Shown piece by piece: positions 26,651-35,524 of a stretch of DNA of 64,000 nt. Source of the DNA: Salinicola salarius (GTDB lineage Bacteria; Pseudomonadota; Gammaproteobacteria; Pseudomonadales; Halomonadaceae); NCBI RefSeq assembly GCF_003206135.1, contig NZ_PZJT01000002.1, positions 296,483-360,482 of the forward strand, read 5' to 3'. The position numbers were made by a program, and so were the translations under genes. Within the stretch, counting starts at the first letter, position 1, and the number at the start of each line of letters is the position of its first letter. Under the pieces are notes generated by a model. It made no database searches and was not told the DNA's origin. It saw only the letters and a list, made by a program, of their open reading frames with translations.

Positions 26651-28891
26651 ATGGATGATGTCTCGGCACTAATCGACTCCCTCAACGCCAATCAGCGCGA
26701 GGCCGTCGCCGCGCCGCCCGGCAATATGCTGGTGCTGGCCGGTGCCGGTTCGGGCAAGACCCGAGTGCTGGTGCATCGCATCGCGTGGCTGATGCAGGTC
26801 GAAGGCGTTTCCCCCTATGCCATTCTGGCGGTGACCTTTACCAACAAGGCCGCCCGCGAGATGCGCACACGTCTCGAGGCGCTGCAGGGGGCGTCGCTGC
26901 GCAACATGTGGGTCGGCACCTTCCACTCCATAGCGCATCGCCTGCTGCGCACCCACTGGCACGACGCGCGTCTGCCCCAGCATTTCCAGATCATCGACAG
27001 CGACGACCAGTTGCGGCTGGTCAAGCGTCTGCTGCGGGACCACAACGTCGACGATGAGCGCTATCCGCCCAAGCAGGTGCAGTATTTCATCGGCGGCTGC
27101 AAGGAGGAGGGACTGCGCCCGCAGCAGGTGGCGACCCACGGCGACGCCTACATGGCCAGGATGGTCGAGCTCTACGAGCTCTATCAGCTGACCTGCGAAC
27201 GCGGCGGGCTGGTCGACTTCGGCGAGCTGCTGCTGCGCAGCCTGGAGCTTTTGCGGGATACGCCGGCGCTGCTCAAGCATTACCGCGAGCGCTTCGGCCA
27301 TATCCTGGTCGACGAATTCCAGGACACCAACACCCTGCAGTACGCCTGGCTGAAATTGCTGGCCGGCGCTGATGGCAATGGGAAGGGCGATGACGACAGT
27401 GCGGCCATGATCGTGGTCGGCGACGACGATCAGTCGATCTACGGCTGGCGCGGGGCCAAGGTCGAGAACATCCGCCGCTTCGAGACCGAATTCACCAACA
27501 CCCGGACCGTGCGCCTGGAGCAGAACTATCGCTCCACCAGCGCCATTCTGGATGCCGCCAACGCGCTGATCAGCCACAACAGCGGGCGCATGGGCAAGGA
27601 GCTGTGGACCGACGGCGATGCTGGCGACAAGATCTCCGTCTATGCCGGCTTCAACGATCTCGACGAGGCGCGCTTCATCGTCGATACCATCGGCGAACAG
27701 TCTCGCAACGGCGTCGCCCGGCGCGAGATGGCGATCCTCTACCGCTCCAACGCCCAGTCCCGGGTGATCGAGGAGGCGCTGATCCGCAGCGGCGTGCCGT
27801 ATCGCATCTACGGCGGTCAGCGCTTCTACGAACGCCTGGAGATCAAGAACGCGCTGGCCTACCTGCGCCTGCTGCTCAATCGCGAGGATGACGCGTCGCT
27901 GGAACGGGTGATCAACGTGCCGGCCCGCGGGATCGGCACGCGCACGGTGGAGATCCTGCGTGGCCGCGCCCGTGATACCAATGTCTCGCTGTGGCAGTCG
28001 CTGCACGACAGCCTGAGCGACGGCACGCTCAAGGGCCGCGCGGGCAATGCGGTCAATGCCTTCGCCGAGCTGATCGAACGTCTCGACAACGATACCGCCG
28101 GCATGGCGCTCTACGAGATCATCGAGCACGTGATCCAGATCTCCGGCCTGATCGAGCACCACCGCAGCGAGAAGGGCGAGAAAGGTCAGGCGCGGGTCGA
28201 GAACCTGGAAGAACTGATCAACGCGGCGCGGGCATTCTCGCAGAATGCGCAGGCCAACCCGATCGATCTGCAGGAGGTCGGCGAAGGCGCCGCGGCGCTG
28301 GAACCGTTCCTGGCGGAGGCAGCGCTCAACGCGGGCGATCACGAGGCCGACGAATTCGAGGACTGCGTGCAGATGATGACGTTGCACTCGGCCAAGGGGC
28401 TGGAATTTCCGGTGGTGTTCGTGGCCGGCATCGAAGAGGGCCTGTTCCCGCACAAGATGTCGCTGGAAGAGCCGGGACGCCTCGAGGAGGAGCGCCGGCT
28501 CTGCTATGTCGGCATGACCCGCGCCATGCGCAAGCTCTATCTCACCTATGCCGAGATCCGCCGCCTGCACGGCCGCGAGACCATGGCGCGGCCGTCGCGG
28601 TTTTTACGGGAAGTCCCCGAGGAACTGCTCGAGGAAGTGCGCCTGCGCGGGCAGGTATCGCGCCCGGTGACGTCCCGGCCCAACGTGGGCTCGTTGCGCC
28701 AGCAGGGTGTCGAGGCCAGCGGCGATCTCCCTTCGCTGTCGCTCGGCCAGCGCGTCAGCCATCCGCTGTTCGGCGAGGGCGTGATCCTCGATGCCGAAGG
28801 GGAAGGCGCCCGTGCTAGAGTGCATGTCAGCTTCGAGGGCGAGGGCGACAAGTGGCTGGTGCTGGGCTTCGCCAAGCTGACCCCGTTGTAA
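26651..28891 (+). CDS. uvrD: DNA helicase II UvrD
   Basis: A 746-residue SF1A helicase, close in sequence and length to E. coli UvrD. Motifs in order: LAGAGSGKTRVLVHRI (Walker A, about 30-45), VTFTNKAAREM, DEFQDTN (Walker B), GDDDQSIYGWRGA (III), QNYRSTSAIL (IV), MTLHSAKGLEFP (V), EEERRLCYVGMTRAM (VI) and a C-terminal Tudor-like GQRVSHPLFGEG. It unwinds DNA 3' to 5' in mismatch and excision repair. A small insertion GADGNGKGDDDSAAM lies before motif III compared with E. coli. I saw no LexA box in front of it, although uvrD is SOS-controlled in E. coli. Confidence 0.95.
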   Translation: MDDVSALIDSLNANQREAVAAPPGNMLVLAGAGSGKTRVLVHRIAWLMQVEGVSPYAILAVTFTNKAAREMRTRLEALQGASLRNMWVGTFHSIAHRLLRTHWHDARLPQHFQIIDSDDQLRLVKRLLRDHNVDDERYPPKQVQYFIGGCKEEGLRPQQVATHGDAYMARMVELYELYQLTCERGGLVDFGELLLRSLELLRDTPALLKHYRERFGHILVDEFQDTNTLQYAWLKLLAGADGNGKGDDDSAAMIVVGDDDQSIYGWRGAKVENIRRFETEFTNTRTVRLEQNYRSTSAILDAANALISHNSGRMGKELWTDGDAGDKISVYAGFNDLDEARFIVDTIGEQSRNGVARREMAILYRSNAQSRVIEEALIRSGVPYRIYGGQRFYERLEIKNALAYLRLLLNREDDASLERVINVPARGIGTRTVEILRGRARDTNVSLWQSLHDSLSDGTLKGRAGNAVNAFAELIERLDNDTAGMALYEIIEHVIQISGLIEHHRSEKGEKGQARVENLEELINAARAFSQNAQANPIDLQEVGEGAAALEPFLAEAALNAGDHEADEFEDCVQMMTLHSAKGLEFPVVFVAGIEEGLFPHKMSLEEPGRLEEERRLCYVGMTRAMRKLYLTYAEIRRLHGRETMARPSRFLREVPEELLEEVRLRGQVSRPVTSRPNVGSLRQQGVEASGDLPSLSLGQRVSHPLFGEGVILDAEGEGARARVHVSFEGEGDKWLVLGFAKLTPL

Positions 28892-29021
28892 CGGCAGTCG
28901 GCAGCGTCATCTGTTTGCAATACTCTTGTGCCAGAATGGCGAGATAAGTCGTAAAACGTTCACCGCGTTGCTGTTTCTCGTCGCGCCCCGGTTTCTCGTT
29001 GCGCCTCATTTGGAGTCACAC

Positions 29022-29750
29022 ATGGATATCACCAGCGATACCCACAGTCAGCACATCTCGCAGCAGTACAACCAGGACCTGGAAACCATCAAGACCCAGC
29101 TGATGGCGATGGGAGGACTGGTCGAGAAGCAGCTCCAGGAAGCCCTGACGGCGCTGCTGGAGGGCGATAGCCAGTTGGCGATTCGCGTGCGCGACAACGA
29201 CGCCAGCGTCAACGGGATGCAGCTCAAGATCGACGAGGAGTGCGTGCGGATCCTGGCCCGGCGTCAGCCGGCCGCTTCCGACCTGCGCCTGGTCATCGCG
29301 GTCATCCGGGCCACCAACGATCTCGAGCGGATGGGCGACGAAGCCAACAAGATCGCGCGCAATGCGCTCGATCTGATCGAAGCCGGTCGGATTCCCCAGG
29401 GTAGCGTCGAGATTCGCCACATCAGCGAACATGTCGGCAACATGCTGCGCGATTCGTTGACTGCCTTCGCCCGCTTCGACACCGAGCTGGCGCTGAAAGT
29501 GGTAGCGGAAGATGCCTCGGTGGACAGCGAATACACCACTGCCATGCGTTCGCTGGCGACCCTGATGATGGAAGATTCGCGCTCCATCGGCGGCGTGCTG
29601 AACGTGATGACGGTGCTGCGCGCGCTGGAGCGGATCGGCGATCACGCCGACAACCTGGCCGAGCACGTCATCTATCTGGTCAAGGGCCGCGACATCCGCC
29701 ACACATCGGTCAGCGATCTCGATCACGAGCTCCTGGGCAAGGGCCGCTAA
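29022..29750 (+). CDS. phoU: Phosphate-specific transport regulator PhoU
   Basis: A 242-residue protein made of two PhoU three-helix bundles (about 15-115 and 120-225). Metal-binding motifs occur as RATNDLERMGDEANKIAR and RALERIGDHADNLAEH. PhoU links the Pst transporter to PhoR and holds the Pho response down when phosphate is ample. GGAG lies 7 nt before the ATG at 29022. pst genes are not in the window; phoBR lie 7 kb downstream, on the other strand. Confidence 0.94.
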   Translation: MDITSDTHSQHISQQYNQDLETIKTQLMAMGGLVEKQLQEALTALLEGDSQLAIRVRDNDASVNGMQLKIDEECVRILARRQPAASDLRLVIAVIRATNDLERMGDEANKIARNALDLIEAGRIPQGSVEIRHISEHVGNMLRDSLTAFARFDTELALKVVAEDASVDSEYTTAMRSLATLMMEDSRSIGGVLNVMTVLRALERIGDHADNLAEHVIYLVKGRDIRHTSVSDLDHELLGKGR

Positions 29751-29854
29751 CGCTGAATCCCTCGGGCGTCGACTCGCTCGGGGCTAGCGCTCCGCCGTTC
29801 GGACTGTGTTAGCGTGTCGACCTCGCAACGGTTTGTCTGTTCGGCGGATTTGGC

Positions 29855-30586
29855 ATGATCTACTCCCTGCAAGTGATTTTCAGTGGCACGCGCCTGGTGT
29901 TCGAGCCCGGCCTGCGTCGTTTCGTGATTGGCCCCGTGCTGGTCAATCTGCTGCTCTACGGCGGCACGATCTTCTATCTCTTCGAGAACTTCGGCGGCTG
30001 GCTCGACTACGGCATGCGCCAGATACCCGGCTGGCTGACCTGGCTGGAATGGTTGATCTGGCCGCTGCTGGTCATTGCTCTGGCGCTGATCGTCTTTTTC
30101 ACCTTCACCCTGGTTTCCAACCTGATCGCGGCACCGTTCTACGGCTTTCTGGCCGAGAAGGTGGAGACTCGCGTCACCGGCCGGCCGCCGAGCGACGAGC
30201 GCGGGCTGATGAAGGCCGGCGTCGATGCGCTGGGGCGGGAACTGATCAAGCTGGGCTATATCCTGCCGCGCATGGCGGTTCTGTTCCTGATGGGATTCGT
30301 GCCCGGCCTCAACCTGATCACGCCCTTCCTGTGGGCGGCGTTCTCCGCCTGGATGATGGCCGTCCAGTATCTCGACTACCCGATGGACAACAATCAGGTC
30401 GGGTTTACCGATATGCGTCGTCGCCTGCGCGCCCGCTGGTGGCCGACGCTGACCTACGGCGCCTGCATGTCCATGGCCACCTGGGTGCCGGTGCTCAACC
30501 TGATCCTGCTGCCCGGTGGCGTTGCCGGTGGTGTCATGCTGTGGGACCGCTATTACCGCTCCATGGTGCCGGCAGTGAGCCGCTGA
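29855..30586 (+). CDS. cysZ: CysZ-type sulfate permease / EI24-domain membrane protein
   Basis: A 243-residue membrane protein with four or more hydrophobic segments (about 23-45, 67-92, 140-165, 200-225) and the family pattern SNLIAAPFYGFLAEKVE and GFVPGLNLITPFLWAAFSAWMMAVQ. CysZ brings sulfate into the cell for cysteine synthesis. No other sulfate gene is nearby and no CysB site was recognised. The gene ends before a strong GC-rich hairpin (30614-30642). Confidence 0.88.
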   Translation: MIYSLQVIFSGTRLVFEPGLRRFVIGPVLVNLLLYGGTIFYLFENFGGWLDYGMRQIPGWLTWLEWLIWPLLVIALALIVFFTFTLVSNLIAAPFYGFLAEKVETRVTGRPPSDERGLMKAGVDALGRELIKLGYILPRMAVLFLMGFVPGLNLITPFLWAAFSAWMMAVQYLDYPMDNNQVGFTDMRRRLRARWWPTLTYGACMSMATWVPVLNLILLPGGVAGGVMLWDRYYRSMVPAVSR

Positions 30587-30613
30587 ACGCGGGGGCGCGA
30601 GCGCGGGCGGCTG

Positions 30614-30642
30614 CCCGGCCGGCGAGAAAAACGCCGGCCGGG
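30614..30642. terminator. Strong GC-rich hairpin after cysZ (no T-run)
   Basis: CCCGGCCGGCG (30614-30624) and CGCCGGCCGGG (30632-30642) form an 11-bp perfect stem with loop AGAAAAA. The absence of a U tract means it is at best a Rho-aided or processing terminator. The rest of the 296-bp spacer to sodA holds only the sodA promoter. Confidence 0.6.
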
Positions 30643-30793
30643 GTTGAAAGCGGCACCGTTGCACGCCATGTATAAGGATACGGCACGAGGGTTTGTCGAA
30701 GTTCTGGAGCCAAGCGCATCGGCGCTTCTACAAATCCTAGTGAAATCAAAGCGATAGTTCCCCCGAGCAGCGCCGTATCGAGGTCGGGTTCGC

Positions 30794-30823
30794 TTGACAC
30801 TGCCACGCGTTGCTCACTATTTT
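30794..30823 (+). promoter_or_regulatory. Sigma-70 promoter of sodA
   Basis: A perfect -35 TTGACA (30794-30799) is followed after 18 bp by TATTTT (30818-30823). It lies 60-90 bp before the sodA ATG. Confidence 0.6.
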
Positions 30824-30882
30824 GATTCACCCGAGAGGCGCCCGCGTCGGGCAATGCCTCCTCACGAAAGGGAGTTTTGATC

Positions 30883-31494
30883 ATGGCTCATAGCTTACCG
30901 TCGCTACCCTATGCGTATGACGCGCTGGAACCCAAGATCGACGCGATGACGATGGAGATTCATCACACTCGTCACCATCAGACTTACGTCAACAACCTCA
31001 ACGCCGCGCTGGAAGGCACGGGGCTCGAAGACGTGCCGGTCGACAAGCTGATGGCCGATATCGAGAAGGTTCCGCAGGACAAGCGCCAGGCAGTCATCAA
31101 CAACGGTGGCGGTCACGCCAACCACTCGCTGTTCTGGACTGTGATGTCCAAGGACGGCGGTGACGAGCCGACCGGCAAGGTCGGTGAAGCGATCAGCAGC
31201 GAACTCGGCGGCTACGACGCCTTCAAGGAAGAGTTCAAGAAAGCTGCAGCCGGTCGATTCGGTAGTGGCTGGGCTTGGCTGGTCGTGACTCCGGAGAAGA
31301 AGCTCAAGGTCATCAACACCCTGAACCAGGACAGCCCGCTGATGGAAGGCCTGACGCCGATTCTCGGCCTGGATGTCTGGGAGCACGCTTACTACCTGAA
31401 GTATCAGAACAAGCGTCCGGATTATATTGCCGCGTTCTTCGACGTCATCAACTGGGACGAAGTCAATCGTCGCTATGCCGAAGCCACCGCCTGA
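30883..31494 (+). CDS. sodA: Superoxide dismutase, Mn/Fe family (SodA-like)
   Basis: A 203-residue cytosolic enzyme that turns superoxide into oxygen and peroxide. Metal ligands are His27 (MEIHHTRHH), His81 ([11 protein letters not shown]), Asp164 and His168 ([13 protein letters not shown]). It opens [13 protein letters not shown] and has NQDSPLM, features I associate with manganese-type SodA of E. coli rather than iron-type SodB, though metal choice cannot be proved by sequence. The ATG at 30883 has GGGAG 9 nt upstream; a TTG 6 bp earlier is less likely. It is monocistronic with its own promoter and terminator. Confidence 0.93.
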   Translation: MAHSLPSLPYAYDALEPKIDAMTMEIHHTRHHQTYVNNLNAALEGTGLEDVPVDKLMADIEKVPQDKRQAVINNGGGHANHSLFWTVMSKDGGDEPTGKVGEAISSELGGYDAFKEEFKKAAAGRFGSGWAWLVVTPEKKLKVINTLNQDSPLMEGLTPILGLDVWEHAYYLKYQNKRPDYIAAFFDVINWDEVNRRYAEATA

Positions 31495-31506
31495 TCCTTG
31501 GCGCTG

Positions 31507-31541
31507 ACTGTCTAGTACTAACTGTCCAGTACTGACTGTCT
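31507..31541. repeat. 14-bp tandem repeat behind sodA
   Basis: ACTGTCTAGTACTA (31507-31520), ACTGTCCAGTACTG (31521-31534) and a partial third ACTGTCT (31535-31541) run in tandem between the sodA stop and the terminator. Confidence 0.85.
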
Positions 31542-31559
31542 CGGCATAAGCCAGTTCGA

Positions 31560-31601
31560 GATGCCCCCGCTTCGGTTTCATCCCCGGAGCGGGGGCATCT
31601 T
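31560..31601 (+). terminator. Intrinsic terminator after sodA
   Basis: GATGCCCCCGCT (31560-31571) pairs with AGCGGGGGCATC (31588-31599), a 12-bp stem with a 16-nt loop, followed by TT. The T-run is short, but the stem is very stable. Confidence 0.75.
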
Positions 31602-31709
31602 GCATGGATTCCCACCGCCAGACCTTTTCTGATAGGCTGACGGTATCGGCTCCCGCCGATTCCAAGCTCCGCACGCCACCGCCCCACTGCTGCAAGACGA
31701 TCCCACATC

Positions 31710-32768
31710 ATGACTGCACTTCGCTGCGACGCCACATTGACGCTCACCGATGTAAATAATTTTCAATTGCGCCTGAGAGCGTTTCTGGACGAGTACGATG
31801 TGCCCTATCGAGCCGACGATATCCTAACGGTGATCGAGCTGCCCGGGGGCGAGGCGCATTTCGCCGCGATCCGCGTGGGGTTGCACATGGAAGCCCGAGC
31901 CGAGGCGCGGGACGGTCTGGAGACGCTGCGGGGCATCATCGAGCACTACGTGTCGCTCTTCGCGGGCGAGAACGCGCTGCCGTTGCACTGGCACGGCGAT
32001 GTCGTCGCGGCCCCGACCTTCGCCAATTTCCGCGAGATGCGGGTGACGCGGATCGAGGATCTGAGCCCCAGTATCCGGCGGCTGACGCTGAGTGGCGAGA
32101 ACCTGGCGCGCTTCGATCATCCGGAAGAGTGGCACGTGCGCCTGCACTTTCCGCCGGCTGGGATCGAGCGGCCGCAGTGGCCGCGACCTACCGCGGAAGG
32201 CGGGACCCAGTGGCCGCCGGAAGAGGAACGCGCCGAGATTCGCTACTACACCATTCGTCGCCTGGATGTCGCTCGCGGCGAGGTCGAGATCGATTTTCTG
32301 CTGCACGAGGCGCCGGGGCCGGGAGGCGATTTTGCGCGGCGTGCCAGGCCGGGGGATCTCTGCGGCATGGCCGGGCCTTACGGACGCGGCGTCGCCGAGG
32401 CCTCCCACTATCTGCTGGCCGGCGACGAAACCGCCATTCCGGCGATTTCTCGCCTGATGGAGACGCTACCGGGGCACGCCCGTGTCGAGGCCTGGCTGGA
32501 GGTCGAATCGCCAGTCGATGCTCTCGAGCTGCCGGTGCCCGATCACTGCGACGTGCAGTGGCGCTATCGCTGTCGCGGCCACGGCCCCAGCGAGCAGCTC
32601 GCCGCGGCAGTCGCCGAGGCCATCCCCGCGACCCGCGACGACCTGTTCGTCTGGTTCGCCGGCGAGGCGGATGTCAGCCAGCGCCTGCGCAAGCGGCTCA
32701 AGCAGGAGTTCGGGCTGCAGAAGGGGCAGCATTTGGTCACCGGCTACTGGAAACGGGAAAGCGCCTAG
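31710..32768 (+). CDS. Siderophore-interacting flavoprotein with N-terminal DUF2218 domain
   Basis: A 352-residue fusion. Residues 1-92 match a DUF2218 domain (LHMEARAEARDGLETLRGII, EHYVSLFA, LPLHW). Residues 105-352 are the SIP/ViuB ferric-siderophore reductase: FAD site RYYTIRR and NAD(P) site GDETAIPAISRLME, ending YWKRE. It should reduce ferric siderophores to free iron in the cytosol. The start at 31710 has no clear ribosome site but agrees with the DUF2218 N terminus. No siderophore synthesis or uptake gene is near. It converges on the M23 peptidase gene with 10 bp between stops. Confidence 0.85.
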   Translation: MTALRCDATLTLTDVNNFQLRLRAFLDEYDVPYRADDILTVIELPGGEAHFAAIRVGLHMEARAEARDGLETLRGIIEHYVSLFAGENALPLHWHGDVVAAPTFANFREMRVTRIEDLSPSIRRLTLSGENLARFDHPEEWHVRLHFPPAGIERPQWPRPTAEGGTQWPPEEERAEIRYYTIRRLDVARGEVEIDFLLHEAPGPGGDFARRARPGDLCGMAGPYGRGVAEASHYLLAGDETAIPAISRLMETLPGHARVEAWLEVESPVDALELPVPDHCDVQWRYRCRGHGPSEQLAAAVAEAIPATRDDLFVWFAGEADVSQRLRKRLKQEFGLQKGQHLVTGYWKRESA

Positions 32769-32778
32769 CTTTTCGAAA

Positions 32779-33645
32779 TTAACGACCACGTTCCAGAACC
32801 AGCAGCGGGTCGATCCGCGTATCGAACCAGTTCATGCCCCAGTGCAGATGCGGCCCGGTGGCGCGGCCGGTCGCGCCTACCGCGCCGATCACTTCTCCCT
32901 GTTCGACGCTGTCGCCGACTTCCACATCGATCCGCGAGAGATGCAGGAAGTTGGAGCTGATGCCGTAGCCGTGGTCGAGCAGTACGGTGCCGCCGGTCAG
33001 GTAGAGATCGTCGGCGAAGGTGATCACGCCGCTGGCCGGCGCCTTGACCGACGTGCCCTCGGCGGCGGCGATGTCCATTCCCGAGTGGGCCGATCCCGGC
33101 GTGCCGTTGTAGACGCGCTGGTTGCCGAAGCGCCCGCTGATGCGCCCCTCGACCGGCCAGACGAAGGTCTGGGCGAAACCCACCCGGTCGTCGTTGCGGG
33201 TGCGCTGGGCGCTGACGGCGGCCTGCTCGCGCTGGATGCGCCGGGCGATCTCCGGGGGCGGCGAGACGGTCTTGGGCGGCACGCCATCGATGCGCTCGAT
33301 CGGCCAGTCCCGGGGCGTGATCGCCACCGATACCTGATGTTCCCGACCATCCGGGGTCACGATATCGACGCGCTCGGCACCGCTGGCATCGCGCCCCACG
33401 CCGAACACCACGGTGCCGTAGCCGGTGACGCGAAGCTCCCGTCCTGCCGTCGTCACCTGGCTGCCCGGCGGCACGCGACCGATGACCATCGACCCCTGCT
33501 GGACGCTGTCCGGAAAGGTGATCGGGATGGTATCGATACGAGCGGTGTCGGCGCGGACGCTGGCGGTAACGCATGACAGCAGCAGGGCAAAGACGGTGGC
33601 GCCGAGCAGTCGGCGCCATGAGGAAAGGGAGAGAATGATCGGCAC
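32779..33645 (-). CDS. Secreted M23 (LytM) family metallopeptidase
   Basis: A 288-residue exported protein. A signal peptide covers about residues 8-32 (WRRLLGATVFALLLSCVTASVRA). The M23 domain (about 165-285) has zinc ligands intact: SAHSGMDIAA (His, Asp) and GPHLHWGMNW (His), so it should be an active peptidoglycan endopeptidase in the periplasm. The 30-160 region is a beta-rich domain without a name. A GTG start at 33645 with GGAG 9 nt upstream places the signal peptide at the N terminus; a further ATG at 33681 would add 12 residues and is less likely. Confidence 0.85.
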   Translation of the reverse strand: MPIILSLSSWRRLLGATVFALLLSCVTASVRADTARIDTIPITFPDSVQQGSMVIGRVPPGSQVTTAGRELRVTGYGTVVFGVGRDASGAERVDIVTPDGREHQVSVAITPRDWPIERIDGVPPKTVSPPPEIARRIQREQAAVSAQRTRNDDRVGFAQTFVWPVEGRISGRFGNQRVYNGTPGSAHSGMDIAAAEGTSVKAPASGVITFADDLYLTGGTVLLDHGYGISSNFLHLSRIDVEVGDSVEQGEVIGAVGATGRATGPHLHWGMNWFDTRIDPLLVLERGR

Positions 33646-33732
33646 CTGGTCGAACTCCGTATCGCTGGATGCCGCCACCATAACCCGATGCGGTGGCGGG
33701 GGAAACGATGATGGCAACCAGCCGAGATCCGG

Positions 33733-35421
33733 TTAGAAGGACTTCCAGTCGTCGTTATCGTCTCGCGTCGAGCGCGAAGTCGATGTCGTGCTCGGCGTGG
33801 GCGTCGATGGCAGTTTCGGTGTCGTGGGCGACGCCATCGGCTGACGGTAACCCGACATCAGATCGTCGTATTCGACGCTCGCAACCCTGAAGCCGGCCAG
33901 CGCCTGTTCCAGCGTCGCGACCTGCGAATTGAGCGTGGAGGCGGCGGCGGAAGCCTGTTGCACCAGCGCGGCGTTCTGCTGGGTCACCTGATCCATCTGC
34001 ACCACGGCTTCGTTGACCTGATCGATCCCGTTGGACTGCTCGCCGGAAGCGACCGAAATCTCTTCGATCAGGTCGGTCATGCGGGCAACCGCGGTGACCA
34101 CACGGCGAATGGTGTCGCCAGCCTGGCCGACGATCTCGGAGCCGGCACCGATCTTGCGGTTGGAGGCGTCGATCAGTTCGCGAATCTCGCGGGAGGCGTC
34201 GGCGCTGCGGCTGGCCAGCGTGCGCACCTCGTTGGCGACCACGGCGAAGCCACGGCCCTGCTCGCCGGCTCGCGCCGCCTCGACGGAGGCGTTGAGCGCC
34301 AGGATGTTGGTCTGGAAGGCGATCGAGTCGATCACCTCGATGATCTCGGTGACCTGACGCGAGCTGTCGGTGATGTCCTGCATGGTCGACACGACCTGGT
34401 CCATCATTTCTCCACCTTCCGTGGCGGTGGTGCGAGCCTCGCCGGCCAGGTTGCTGGCCTGGCGGGCGTTATCGGCATTCTGGCGCACGGTCTGGGTCAG
34501 CTCTTCCATGCTGGAAGCGGTTTCACCAATGGAGGCGGCCTGCTGCTCGGTTCGTGCCGCCAGATCCTGATTGCCGTTATGAATCTGGCCCACGCCGACG
34601 GTGATGGTGGTCGAGGCGTGACGGATATGAGTCATCGATTCGGCCAGACGCATACGCATGCCTTCGATGGCCGCGAGCAGGCTGCGCTTGTCGCCCGGTT
34701 TCACGTTCAACGAGGTGGTGAGATCGCCCCCTGCCATGCCCTTGATCGCCTCGCGGGCCTGATGCGGGTCGCCACCGATATCGTCCAGCACGTTGCGGAT
34801 GATCCAGCCCATGATCAGCGTGATGATCACGCCGATGACACCGGCAATCAGGCTCATCTTGAGAACGCCGGCCCAGAAGGCGTGCTGGATGTCGCTGATG
34901 TAGACGTTGGCGGCGAGGTACCAGTCCCACTCGGGGACGTAGCGCACGTAGTTGATGCGTGACACGTCCTCGCCGTCGGCATTGGTGGAGGTGTACTCCA
35001 GCGTGCCGTCGTCGGGCGAGTCCGCCAGCGCCTTGAGCTCGCGATAGAAGTAGACCCCGTTGTCGTCGCGGAACCCGCTCATGTCGCTGCCGATCTCGCG
35101 CTTGGGGTGGTAGACCAGGTGGATATCGCTGTCGAAGGCGTAGACATAGCTGCCTTCGAGATCCAGCGCCGAGAGGTTGCTGCGGGCGAATTTCTGGGCC
35201 GCTTCTGCGGTGAACTCGCCATTATCGGCGCGCTCGGCGTATCGCTCGACCATCGTCTGGGCGCTGCCCACGAAGCTTTTGAGACTGTTCACGCGTTCGG
35301 CCATCAGCGTCTCGCGTTTCTCCAGGGCCATCCAGCCCACCAGAATCAGCATGCCCAGCCACATCAGGCCAACCGTGATCCAGAGTTTTTGTCGCATCGT
35401 CATCGTCGGGCCATTCCTCAT
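33733..35421 (-). CDS. Methyl-accepting chemotaxis protein with C-terminal CheR tether
   Basis: A 562-residue transmembrane chemoreceptor. TM1 is about 13-31, a periplasmic single-Cache ligand domain 35-185 (YVYAFDSDIHLVYHPK), TM2 187-207, HAMP to about 265, and a signalling domain with the hairpin tip EVIDSIAFQTNILALNASVEAA-type sequence and VVANEVRTLA. The extreme C terminus DDWKSF fits the xWxxF pentapeptide that tethers CheR/CheB in Tar and Tsr. The start could also be ATG at 35403 or 35397; none has a good ribosome site. A FliA-type promoter lies 48 bp upstream, so it belongs to the motility regulon. Confidence 0.9.
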   Translation of the reverse strand: MRNGPTMTMRQKLWITVGLMWLGMLILVGWMALEKRETLMAERVNSLKSFVGSAQTMVERYAERADNGEFTAEAAQKFARSNLSALDLEGSYVYAFDSDIHLVYHPKREIGSDMSGFRDDNGVYFYRELKALADSPDDGTLEYTSTNADGEDVSRINYVRYVPEWDWYLAANVYISDIQHAFWAGVLKMSLIAGVIGVIITLIMGWIIRNVLDDIGGDPHQAREAIKGMAGGDLTTSLNVKPGDKRSLLAAIEGMRMRLAESMTHIRHASTTITVGVGQIHNGNQDLAARTEQQAASIGETASSMEELTQTVRQNADNARQASNLAGEARTTATEGGEMMDQVVSTMQDITDSSRQVTEIIEVIDSIAFQTNILALNASVEAARAGEQGRGFAVVANEVRTLASRSADASREIRELIDASNRKIGAGSEIVGQAGDTIRRVVTAVARMTDLIEEISVASGEQSNGIDQVNEAVVQMDQVTQQNAALVQQASAAASTLNSQVATLEQALAGFRVASVEYDDLMSGYRQPMASPTTPKLPSTPTPSTTSTSRSTRDDNDDWKSF

Positions 35422-35434
35422 TGATTGTGAGAGC

Positions 35435-35463
35435 GCAATTCATATAAACAAATAGTGAATTGC
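35435..35463. other. Inverted repeat between the FliA promoter and the chemoreceptor start
   Basis: GCAATTCA (35435-35442) and TGAATTGC (35456-35463) form a perfect 8-bp repeat with a 13-bp AT-rich centre, placed at the expected start of transcription. It could be an operator or leader hairpin. Confidence 0.45.
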
Positions 35464-35468
35464 CTCCA

Positions 35469-35495
35469 CTATCGGCCGCGGACGATGAAGGTTGA
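35469..35495 (-). promoter_or_regulatory. Sigma-28 (FliA) type promoter of the chemoreceptor gene
   Basis: Read on the minus strand: TCAACCTT, 11 bp, then GCCGATAG. The -10 matches GCCGATAA at 7 of 8 positions and the spacing is exact; the -35 matches TAAAGTTT at 5 of 8. A start about 10 bp downstream leaves a leader of roughly 40 nt. Confidence 0.65.
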
Positions 35496-35524
35496 GGAAA
35501 AACTGAAAAACCAGGCAGAGCGCG

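Noticed and set aside
26669..28570. A 633-codon open frame antisense to uvrD
   Set aside because: The plus strand encodes a full UvrD; the antisense translation has no domain and is typical GC-shadow sequence.
28900..28940. Pho box upstream of phoU
   Set aside because: Only one fair half-site (GCGTCAT) is seen; the phased partners are too weak to support a call.
31750..31775. AT-rich stretch GATGTAAATAATTTTCAATT as a Fur box
   Set aside because: It is inside the DUF2218 coding part, downstream of the best start codon, and matches the Fur consensus poorly.
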